A DNA stretch of 64,000 nt from Antedon mediterranea. Lineage: Eukaryota > Echinodermata > Crinoidea > Comatulida > Antedonidae. The position numbers and the translations under genes were made by a program. Below, piece after piece: positions 61,001 through 64,000 of this stretch. Within the stretch, counting starts at the first letter, position 1, and each line of letters opens with the position of its first letter. Below the pieces are notes generated by a model. That model ran no database searches, was not told where the DNA came from, and saw only the letters and a program-made list of their open reading frames with translations. Where the stretch lies: positions 18,696,101 to 18,760,100 of the forward strand of contig NC_092677.1 in NCBI RefSeq assembly GCF_964355755.1. The letters run 5' to 3'.

Positions 61001-63141
61001 ATTTCAGACTGTGAGGATACAACACATAAATGTGTTGGCTGGGCAAAGAAAGGAGACTGTGAGAAGAACCCAAAATGGATGAAGCCAAACTGCCCTCTAA
61101 GTTGTAACAGTTGTAGTATTATTCCAACACTTGTAGCAGGTATTAGGAATAATATTGTAATGATTGTAACCATTTATTTAATAATAGTTTTAATATTATT
61201 TAACACCTTTGATGGGAAACGTTGACAAAAAACAACCAAACAAATTGTACTAAAAAAATCAAAAAGTAAATTTTAAACAATTATCTACTGGTACTTTTAT
61301 TTGTGGCGTCCAACACAAAAATGATTTTCTTGATAGAATGAGTATTTTCCAGAGTGATAGTATTATCTGACAATTATATAACAAACTCCGTCATTATTCT
61401 TAATTCTGAACAAATAAAGCTCGAAATATAGAATCATAATGGATTGCCTTCCTCTAGTGGATCCTCTGGTATAGTATTATGTGTAGAGAAAAAATTATAT
61501 TTTATTCAAACAATGAACTTCAAGCATTTCCTTTGTTCATAAATGCTAATTCAACAATTGGCAACAGTTTGTACAATATAATTATTTGGCCTGCATCGTA
61601 AATAAACAGTTCAAAAACAATCTTATGATATATTTTACTCCTGTTAATCAATGTTAATATAAGAAGGCAGTACAGTTTTTAAATAAATAAAAATCAACAC
61701 ACATACTTCTTACATAAAATTATGACAAAAATACACATTTTATTTGGTAACACAGAATTTGAAATAAATTCCATCATTAAATATCTTTATTTTGGAAAGG
61801 CATAGTGTATCGCAAACCTGACTTTCGTATCTTGTGTTTATTCTCCATAAATGTTATGTTTCCTTAAAGGTTGTAGGGATGTACAGAGGAAATGCCCAAT
61901 GTGGGCAGAGAAGGGCGACTGTCTAACCAACCCTAATTTCATGTTTCCAAACTGCCCATTGAGCTGCAATAGCTGCAATGATACAAGCTATGATCCAGGT
62001 AATAATGAGAAAGAGGTACAGACAATGAATGAAATGATGGTAATGTTGATAATGAGAAAGAGGTGCAAAGGAAGAATGGAATGATGGTAATGTTGATAAT
62101 GAGAAAGAGGTGCAAAGGAAGAATGGAATGATGGTAATGTTGATAATGAGAAAGAGATGCAAAGGAAGAATGTAATGATGGTAATGTTGATAATGAGAAA
62201 GAGGTGCAAAGGAAGAATGGAATGATGGTAATGTTGATAATGAAAAAAAGGTGCAAAGGAAGAATGGAATGATGGTAATGTTGATAATGAAAAAAAGGTG
62301 CAAAGGAAGAATGGAATGATGGTAATGTTGATAATGAAAAAAAGGTGCAAAGGAAGAATGGAATGATGGTAATGTTGATAATGAGAAAGAGGTGCAAAGG
62401 AAGAATGGAATGATGGTAATGTTGATAATGAAAAAAAGGTGCAAAGGAAGAATGGAATGATGGTAATGTTGATAATGAGAAAGAGGTGCAAAGGAAGAAT
62501 GGAATGATGGTAATGTTGATAATGAAAAAAAGGTGCAAAGGAAGAATGTAATGATGGTAATGTTGATAATGAGAAAGAGGTGCAAAGGAATGAAATGATG
62601 GTAGAGAAAAGGCTGCAGACAATTAATGAAATGATGATGATTTTGATAGAGAAATGGCTGCAGACAATGAATGGAATTATGGGAAGGTTGAAAATGAGAA
62701 AAAGGTACAGAGGAGGAATGAAATGATGATAATGTGAAAAGGGTACAGACAGTAAATGAAATTATTGTAATGTTGATAATGGGAAAAATTGGTGCAGAGA
62801 AGGAATAAAATGCTGGTGATAATGAAATCTTCATAATAGTTATTGTAAAAATGATGAAGATGCTGAGGATAATTAAGAGAATAGAAAAGGGACAAATAAT
62901 TTCTACTGAACTACACAATAAACAATGTTAGTAGTATAGTGTTGTATTTGTGATACAAGTTCCTTTAAATTAAAGTAAGTAAAAACATTTATATTTAACT
63001 CAGGTTGTATTGACAAAACTAGACGATGTAAGGCCTTATCTGACAAAGGTGATTGCCAATCAAATAGAAAATGGATGAAGAAGAACTGTCCTCTTACATG
63101 TAATACTTGTACAGATGTTAAAGGGAAAGCTTCTAAGCCGA
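14609..63141 (+). CDS. Secreted astacin-family metalloprotease with at least eleven ShK domains (19 exons, 3' incomplete)
   Basis: Exons: 14609-14659, 25297-25333, 25605-25682, 26096-26166, 33534-33615, 42782-42899, 43447-43625, 46446-46664, then ShK exons 48340-48474, 49512-49646, 49951-50088, 50652-50885, 53094-53222, 54716-54844, 57427-57555, 60043-60207, 61008-61139, 61870-61998 and 63004-63141. Intron phases run 0,1,1,0,1,2 and then 1 throughout, and every join keeps the frame. The protein has a signal peptide (1 to about 20), a pro-region with aspartate switch D70, a furin-like site R79-A-R-R82, a catalytic domain (83 to about 278), then ShK repeats. The joining of exons 1 and 12-13 and the right end are the least certain points. 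The nearest family members are invertebrate astacins with C-terminal ShK/SXC domains. Confidence 0.75.
16192..17119. mobile_element. Non-autonomous DNA transposon with TATACCGTATA arrays and a Myb/SANT-like ORF
   Basis: The ends are inverted: GGCCCCGTTTCTGCTGCC (16192-16209) and GGCAGCAGAAACGGGCCC (17102-17119). Inside both ends are runs of the near-palindrome TATACCGTATA. The left end forms a compact hairpin (16196-16268). A third GTTTCTGGTGC-type terminus near 16,385 suggests a nested or rearranged copy. The target duplication is not obvious. Confidence 0.65.
16533..16682 (+). pseudogene. Myb/SANT-like DNA-binding fragment inside the transposon
   Basis: A 49-codon frame begins MSLWTEQITIFAIQLWGEAK, then has RLHGNRRDTEILITINRMF before a stop. 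The pattern W-x7-8-hydrophobic-LWGE, then L-x-G-x-RR, then I-x-x-I matches the first two helices of Myb/SANT-like domains carried by several DNA transposon families (for example PIF/Harbinger accessory proteins). The third helix is missing. Resemblance is by eye only. Confidence 0.4.
18529..18607 (+). repeat. Tandem duplication of about 40 bp
   Basis: GAGGAACCAATGATGTTTAA plus CCCTAATG-TTTTTAGTTGAG occurs twice back to back, with a one-base difference. Confidence 0.8.
23936..24060 (+). repeat. Partial copy of the TTAA-flanked AGATGTATTGTCCC element
   Basis: TTAA is followed by AGATGTATTGTTCCCCTGAA, matching the terminus of the complete element at 59350-59896. No matching right end was found nearby, so the right limit given here is arbitrary. 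A further terminus-like piece (AAAGATGTATTGTTCC) lies near 52,428. Confidence 0.4.
24264..24345 (-). repeat. Dispersed repeat D, partial copy
   Basis: The reverse complement (TCTTTTCCCAGACGT, then AGCAGCTGG and ATTATAG-GAGTTTC-ATTTT) matches the copies at 34,313 and 40,240. Confidence 0.5.
25297..25333 (+). CDS. Exon 2: start of the pro-region
   Basis: Acceptor TTATTTTTTTAG and donor AAG|GTAATT bound 37 bases encoding DCAHPPAPPSPE. It enters in phase 0 and leaves in phase 1. It is proline-rich and probably lies at or just after signal cleavage. An exon this small is supported mainly by the matching phases on both sides. Confidence 0.6.
25605..25682 (+). CDS. Exon 3: acidic pro-region
   Basis: 78 bases encode residues 30-55, EYSKKPDDSEKDGMGAILED and on to NAFINT. 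The boundaries are TTTTTCAG and CAG|GTAAGC, phase 1 to phase 1. The acidic, unstructured character is typical of the first half of astacin propeptides. Confidence 0.7.
25683..26095 (+). other. Intron 3
   Basis: Plain AT-rich intron; no other feature seen. Confidence 0.6.
26096..26166 (+). CDS. Exon 4: aspartate-switch pro-segment
   Basis: Residues 56-79 include FLIEGDIYVP. The Asp in the FxxxGD-type motif (D70) matches the astacin propeptide aspartate that binds zinc and keeps the enzyme latent. The exon ends KSR at AGG|GTAAGT in phase 0, so the final Arg starts the furin-like site completed by exon 5. Confidence 0.8.
26167..33533 (+). other. Intron 4 (7.4 kb)
   Basis: No coding exon recognised. 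It includes a (TA)n tract (about 27,213-27,233), a (CA)n tract (about 28,809-28,823), and AT-rich unique sequence with scattered AGGCCTA motifs. The T-rich tract at 32,350-32,370 looks like simple sequence. Confidence 0.5.
33534..33615 (+). CDS. Exon 5: activation site and N-terminus of the protease
   Basis: Residues 80-106 read ARRNAVREQRKLWPGAVVPY and on to VLDSDKF. With the Arg of exon 4 this makes R-A-R-R, a furin-type cleavage site. Cleavage would give the N-terminus NAVREQRKLWPG, the expected start of a mature astacin domain (usually N/A-A-x, then LWP and VPY). Boundaries TTACAG and TTTA|GTAAGT, phase 0 to phase 1. Confidence 0.9.
34313..34466 (+). repeat. Dispersed repeat D, copy 2
   Basis: Shares AGCAGCTGGAAATCTAT, GTGGAGTTTCCATTTTCGCA and GGGACGTAGCGGGCTAGAG with 40,253-40,417, about 85 percent identical by eye. 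Short frames across it are chance. Confidence 0.8.
35537..36134 (+). mobile_element. TTAA-flanked MITE, family 1, copy A
   Basis: Bounded by TTAA (35533-35536 and 36135-36138), with ends AGACCAGGTACGGGCA and TGCCTGTACCTGACCT that are imperfect inverted repeats. Same orientation and nearly full-length match to copies B and C. TTAA duplications are made by piggyBac and Kolobok-type transposases. Confidence 0.8.
36431..36466 (+). repeat. Long G-tract with quadruplex potential
   Basis: Runs of 12, 4 and 13 G separated by one to three bases, preceded by purine-rich AAAGGAGAGAGAGAA. This is an exception in a very AT-rich intron. Confidence 0.9.
37690..37832 (-). repeat. Probable retroposon 3' end with A-rich tail (minus orientation)
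   Basis: On the minus strand a less AT-rich segment with a terminal hairpin (CTTTGAGTG and CACTCAAAG arms) is followed by TGTATTGTTTTAATGTTGC and an (AATAAA)n tail. Non-LTR retroposon ends often look like this. The family was not identified. Confidence 0.35.
38444..39045 (+). mobile_element. TTAA-flanked MITE, family 1, copy B
   Basis: Flanked by TTAA (38440-38443 and 39046-39049). It aligns with copy A across its length, sharing CCAATAA-TATCGATCTAT and AAATAAACGGTGTGGTAAAA. A segment near 38,755-38,815 (GAGCGCTATATAAGAATG) is absent from copy A and looks inserted. Confidence 0.8.
40240..40417 (+). repeat. Dispersed repeat D, copy 3
   Basis: Longest copy seen. It begins near CTCTTTTCCCAGACGTTTTT and ends near CTAGAGCAGCAGCGTGAAAA. 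Confidence 0.8.
41299..41520 (+). repeat. TCGCACTTTGTAAT minisatellite
   Basis: A core TCGCACTTTGTAAT (or TTCG) recurs about ten times with linkers of variable length such as GCCTACCGGTA. Confidence 0.85.
42782..42899 (+). CDS. Exon 6: astacin domain, N-terminal half
   Basis: Residues 107-145 (TIDERKLIVNAMERYHETTC and on to ISRKV) carry the helix and first cysteine (C126) of the astacin fold. C126 normally pairs with the last cysteine of the domain (here C277). Acceptor TTTTCTTACAG, donor CGG|GTGAGT, phase 1 to phase 2. Confidence 0.93.
42900..43446 (+). other. Intron 6
   Basis: No feature recognised apart from AT-rich sequence. Confidence 0.6.
43447..43625 (+). CDS. Exon 7: astacin zinc-binding active site
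   Basis: Residues 146-205 begin GCWSQIGRQGG. Cysteines 147 and 166 form the usual internal pair. The signature HELMHSLGFRHEHSRPDRD is complete: zinc ligands H175, H179 and H185, catalytic E176, and the family-specific Glu after the third His. Every catalytic residue expected for an active astacin endopeptidase is present. Phase 2 to phase 1, donor AACT|GTAAGT. Confidence 0.97.
43626..46445 (+). other. Intron 7 (2.8 kb)
   Basis: Holds a short hairpin MITE (43864-44000). A piece at 44,220-44,283 repeats 42,498-42,565 in and near intron 5 (GTTGAATTCCAC, then CAGTATTTACA and CGTGTCT). No exon recognised. Confidence 0.55.
43864..44000 (+). mobile_element. Short hairpin MITE, family 3, copy 1
   Basis: The ends ATTGTCTACACTATC and GATAGTACAGACAGAG are inverted repeats. 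The interior, CCATATTTGGGCACAC, is found inverted in the copy at 56,913. Confidence 0.7.
46446..46664 (+). CDS. Exon 8: astacin domain C-terminal half with Met-turn
   Basis: Residues 206-278 include SSIMHYPLHAFSKNG, the Met-turn (M232) with the zinc-associated Tyr (Y234). The domain closes with DIYRLNNLYKCG, where C277 is the last cysteine. Acceptor TTTTTCAG, donor GAG|GTAAGA, phase 1 to phase 1. It completes a catalytic domain of about 195 residues, the usual size. Confidence 0.97.
46665..48339 (+). other. Intron 8, with a possible alternative terminal exon
   Basis: Contains the short candidate terminal exon at 47040, an AATAAA at 47450-47455, and an ATC microsatellite near 46,761-46,777. 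The 86-codon frame at 47678-47938 shows no family features. Confidence 0.5.
47040..47056 (+). CDS. Candidate alternative last exon ending after the protease
   Basis: A good acceptor (TTTCTGTTGCAG) is followed by a phase-1-compatible VIDYT-stop. Spliced to exon 8, this would end the protein KCGGVIDYT with no ShK domain. An AATAAA lies 394 bases downstream. It could be chance. Confidence 0.25.
48340..48474 (+). CDS. Exon 9: ShK domain 1
   Basis: Encodes ECFDTDQQQCPTWAMQGEC, then WMRKFCPFSCDTC. It has the six cysteines of the ShKT fold and a 9-residue linker. Phase 1 to phase 1. It directly follows the catalytic domain. The Lys-Tyr pair that blocks potassium channels in the sea-anemone founder peptide is not at the equivalent place, so a structural or binding role is more likely than channel block. 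Confidence 0.93.
48475..49511 (+). other. Intron 9
   Basis: No other feature recognised. Confidence 0.6.
49512..49646 (+). CDS. Exon 10: ShK domain 2
   Basis: Encodes VCKDISPSCRAWVTNGEC, then YMHANCKRSCGLC and the linker VNPEGVRPG. Six cysteines; phase 1 at both ends (TTTTTCAG and GAG|GTATTT). Confidence 0.93.
49647..49950 (+). other. Intron 10
   Basis: Short AT-rich intron, nothing else seen. Confidence 0.7.
49951..50088 (+). CDS. Exon 11: ShK domain 3
   Basis: Encodes GCHDNNTLCADWAVTGEC, then YMHEKCRKSCRRC and a basic linker ending SMK. Six cysteines; phase 1 to phase 1 (CAACTAG and AAGG|GTAAGA). Confidence 0.93.
50089..50651 (+). other. Intron 11
   Basis: No other feature recognised. 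Confidence 0.6.
50652..50899 (+). CDS. Exon 12: ShK domain 4, with read-through stop
   Basis: Encodes DCRDYHPNCERWAKTGEC, then WMLGYCKLSCQHC and an unusually long charged tail of about 40 residues (LFPLPDSDKMNWKNDVGG and on). If it is spliced, the exon ends at 50885 at a weak donor (AAAAG|GTACAA), phase 1. If not, the frame reads GTKS and stops at TGA 50897-50899. The long tail and weak donor suggest this may be a real C-terminus for one isoform. Confidence 0.88.
51116..51121 (+). terminator. Candidate polyadenylation signal after ShK domain 4
   Basis: AATAAA lies 217 bases after the read-through TGA, and a second one is at 51392-51397. They would serve an isoform with four ShK domains. Confidence 0.35.
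51471..52058 (+). mobile_element. TTAA-flanked MITE, family 1, copy C
   Basis: TTAA at 51467-51470 and 52059-52062. The ends AGGCCAGGTGCGGGCA and TGCCTGTAGCTGAGCT are the best preserved inverted pair of the three copies. Confidence 0.85.
53094..53222 (+). CDS. Exon 13: ShK domain 5
   Basis: Encodes GCRDKNKKCATWAKQGEC, then WMHNNCPVSCDTC and the linker GIPDPTI. Six cysteines; phase 1 to phase 1 (TTGCTAG and TTG|GTAAGT). Confidence 0.93.
53223..54715 (+). other. Intron 13, carrying a SINE
   Basis: Holds the second tRNA-derived SINE (54,142-54,350) with flanking direct repeats. No exon recognised. Confidence 0.6.
54142..54350 (+). mobile_element. tRNA-derived SINE, copy 2
   Basis: The head has GGTGGTTTAGAGGTTTGAAA (A-box region) and GGTTCGAGTCT (54284-54294), and the tail TTACGTCAGAGTAGGG (54309-54324) is shared with the copy at 11.6 kb. 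The segment is flanked by a perfect 18-bp direct repeat, ACCCTGACGCAAAGCTAC (54124-54141 and 54351-54368), which looks like a target duplication. Confidence 0.7.
54716..54844 (+). CDS. Exon 14: ShK domain 6
   Basis: Encodes ACEDRHSRCLEWAKDGNC, then YMKKTCPSSCMVC and a short linker. Six cysteines; phase 1 to phase 1 (TTTCAACAG and TGG|GTTAGT). Confidence 0.93.
54845..57426 (+). other. Intron 14 (2.6 kb)
   Basis: Holds a short hairpin MITE (56913-57054). No exon recognised; frames at 55651-55905 and 57067-57369 show no family features. Confidence 0.55.
56913..57054 (-). mobile_element. Short hairpin MITE, family 3, copy 2
   Basis: The termini TTGTCTACACTATCAAA and TTTGATAGTGTAGACAGAG are inverted. 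The interior GTGCCCAAATATGG is the complement of the motif in the 43,864 copy, so the two lie in opposite orientation. Confidence 0.75.
57427..57584 (+). CDS. Exon 15: ShK domain 7, with read-through stop
   Basis: Encodes ECADRHSYCSQWAESGQC, then WMRLHCPVSCNAC and VVAGTNI. If spliced, the best donor is ATCC|GTAGGT after 57555, giving 129 bases in phase 1, the same length as exons 13, 14 and 18. If unspliced, it reads RRWFILSLV and stops at TAA 57582-57584. ShK 7 shares DRHS with ShK 6, suggesting recent duplication. Confidence 0.88.
57971..58003 (+). repeat. Poly-T tract
   Basis: 33 consecutive T; the poly-Phe frames across it are meaningless. Confidence 0.95.
58141..58565. repeat. CG-alternating low-complexity cluster
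   Basis: Blocks such as TTACGCGCGCACGCGCG (about 58,296) and TTTACGCGCGCGTGCGCACG (about 58,411) are set in AT-rich sequence, with partial inverted symmetry between them. Confidence 0.7.
59350..59896 (+). mobile_element. TTAA-flanked inverted-repeat element, family 2
   Basis: Termini AGATGTATTGTCCCTT and AAGGGACAATACATCT are perfect inverted repeats next to TTAA on both sides (59346-59349 and 59897-59900). 547 bases, non-coding. Confidence 0.85.
60043..60207 (+). CDS. Exon 16: ShK domain 8
   Basis: Encodes GCTDSDKKCTEWAKNGEC, then WMVRKCKLSCKQC and a longer linker (NYALSLPDPSPTPHDI). The CKLSC core and LPD linker resemble ShK 4. Phase 1 to phase 1 (TTGACTAG and TTG|GTAAGT). Confidence 0.93.
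60208..61007 (+). other. Intron 16
   Basis: AT-rich, no other feature recognised. Confidence 0.6.
61008..61225 (+). CDS. Exon 17: ShK domain 9, with read-through into a hydrophobic tail
   Basis: Encodes DCEDTTHKCVGWAKKGDC, then WMKPNCPLSCNSC and SIIPTLVA. If spliced, it ends at 61139 (GCAG|GTATTA, a moderate donor), phase 1. If unspliced, it continues GIRNNIVMIVTIYLIIVLIL and on to FNTFDGKR, stopping at 61223-61225. That tail has about 17 hydrophobic residues followed by a short basic end, like a single-pass anchor. Confidence 0.9.
61226..61869 (+). other. Possible alternative 3' UTR / remainder of intron 17
   Basis: An AATAAA lies at 61413-61418, about 190 bases after the read-through stop. 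Otherwise AT-rich with no exon recognised. Confidence 0.45.
61413..61418 (+). terminator. Candidate polyadenylation signal for the hydrophobic-tail isoform
   Basis: AATAAA in GAACAAATAAAGCTCG, placed suitably for the stop at 61225. Confidence 0.35.
61870..61998 (+). CDS. Exon 18: ShK domain 10
   Basis: Encodes GCRDVQRKCPMWAEKGDC, then FMFPNCPLSCNSC and NDTSYDP. Six cysteines. The NCPLSCNSC core is identical to that of ShK 9, indicating recent duplication. The acceptor TTCCTTAAAG is weaker than the others; the donor CCAG|GTAATA is the first bases of a 47-bp minisatellite. Confidence 0.92.
61999..63003 (+). other. Intron 18, mostly minisatellite
   Basis: The first 580 bases are the 47-bp tandem repeat and the next 240 are diverged relatives. 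The rest is AT-rich, ending in a good acceptor for ShK 11. Confidence 0.7.
62001..62590 (+). repeat. 47-bp minisatellite, about 12 copies
   Basis: The unit GATAATGAGAAAGAGGTGCA plus AAGGAAGAATGGAATGATGG plus TAATGTT repeats every 47 bases (starts near 62048, 62095, 62142 and on). Some copies have AAAAAAAG in place of GAGAAAGAG. Diverged forms continue to about 62,830. The minus strand lacks stops in all three frames, so long minus-strand frames (for example 62918-61923) are artefacts. Confidence 0.95.
63004..63141 (+). CDS. Exon 19: ShK domain 11
   Basis: Encodes GCIDKTRRCKALSDKGDC, then WMKKNCPLTCNTC and TDVKGKASKP. All six cysteines are present, but the Trp-Ala normally found before the central Gly-Glu/Asp-Cys is replaced by Leu-Ser. 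It ends CCGA|GTAAGT in phase 1, so at least one more exon must follow beyond this point. Confidence 0.9.
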
Positions 63142-64000
63142 GTAAGTTTTTAGAAACAATAAATTGTTGTAAACCACTCTATACTTTGGTATATTTCATA
63201 TTTATATACATATAAGTAAAATATATTCAATAAAATCAAATCCTACTTTCTTTCGTTCTTTTTTATTTTGAAACATTATGCTTAAACCAATTTGTAGTAA
63301 ATTAGACTAGTAATAAATCTCTTAGATGGCTCAATAATTTCATGAGCCAAACACTGGTCAGAAGAGAAGGTTTGTGGAACATAACACAAGCATTAAGGCC
63401 CGATACTTGTTAATCCATGTTGATAGTTGGTGCTTGGAAGTTGGAATGTCAATGAGAGTTCAACTTTTCTAATTTAATTAATTTTTGTCCATAATCATCA
63501 ATGAGGAAATCTTCAAAGATTTGTGGAACCACACGTTCTTGTGTACACTGACATTCTCATGATAATTGCCTTTGGCAAAGCACTTGCCCATCCTTGTTCA
63601 GGACATGGGTATACTTAACACACTGCTAGTCATTATTCCATTCCCATGTGGCATGTGTTTTTTCAGAGACTAATTACTATTTACAAGTTAATTGAAGACG
63701 ACTCAGACAAGTATCAGATACTTATAGACAGTTTCTTTTTTCTTTGAAAGTTTCTTCACTATAGTGGACAGTAGTAGAACATGTAACAGGGTTGAACAGC
63801 TTCACTGAAATGAATCACCAAGTATAATTAATTAATATACTTTCTTTACCTTAATCCCATTATATACAATTACTGTATCATCTAGAGTGTAGAGCAAACA
63901 CAACTACTTTACTATAAAGTTTATGTTCAGTTCCATGCTAGTTACTGGTATCTAGTGTATATATATTGCATATTATCAAAAATAATTTAATATTATTTAC
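63142..64000 (+). other. Intron 19 to the window edge
   Basis: AT-rich; no further ShK exon recognised before the edge. Confidence 0.6.

Noticed and set aside
61923-62918. Long minus-strand open frame (331 codons) and two others of 227 and 167 codons, rich in His, Ile, Phe and Ser
   Set aside because: They lie wholly on the 47-bp minisatellite, which lacks stops in all three minus frames and encodes the same cycling peptide in each. The plus-strand ShK exon overlaps one end.
48340-63141. ShK exons as separate ion-channel toxin genes
   Set aside because: Each exon is phase 1-1, has no start, signal peptide or stop of its own, follows an astacin domain in frame, and lacks the channel-blocking Lys-Tyr pair.

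Overview
The window is animal genomic DNA. It is AT-rich, with long introns, GT..AG splice sites, AATAAA signals, many small transposons and two Ty3/Gypsy-class retroelements. One retroelement has integrase upstream of reverse transcriptase. That order is known from the Gmr1-like Gypsy group, best documented in deuterostomes, and with the gene content it suggests a marine invertebrate, perhaps an echinoderm or hemichordate. The lineage call is weak; 'metazoan' is safe.

Bases 1-8,825 hold two degenerate minus-strand LTR retroelements. The left one (1 to about 5,640) runs off the window and carries gag, protease, integrase with an intact D,D35E triad, reverse transcriptase with YIDD, and the start of RNase H, in that order. 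The right one (about 5,659-8,825 plus LTR) keeps gag, zinc knuckles and protease, but its pol is a mosaic of short fragments. Bases 9,234-13,520 are a 4.3-kb foldback DNA transposon bounded by a perfect 9-bp target duplication. It is built from inverted arrays of a 148-bp repeat, with a tRNA-derived SINE in its middle.

From about 14.2 kb to the right edge the window is best read as one plus-strand gene. It is a secreted astacin-family zinc metalloprotease followed by an array of at least eleven ShK (six-cysteine) domains. I assembled 19 coding exons whose phases agree throughout: a signal-peptide exon (14,609), pro-region exons, a catalytic domain with the complete astacin zinc motif and Met-turn, then one ShK domain per exon, all bounded by phase-1 introns. 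The gene continues past the right edge. Four positions offer an in-frame stop near a splice site (47,056; 50,899; 57,584; 61,225). The protein could therefore end after the protease, after 4, 7 or 9 ShK domains, or further on. The 61,225 option would add a hydrophobic, membrane-anchor-like tail.

The introns hold several transposon families: three copies of a TTAA-flanked MITE of about 0.6 kb, a TTAA-flanked 547-bp element, a pair of short hairpin MITEs, two SINE copies, a TATACCGTATA-rich element with a Myb/SANT-like ORF, and several minisatellites. One 47-bp minisatellite begins at the 5' splice site of the tenth ShK exon. I found no rRNA, functional tRNA gene or CRISPR array.
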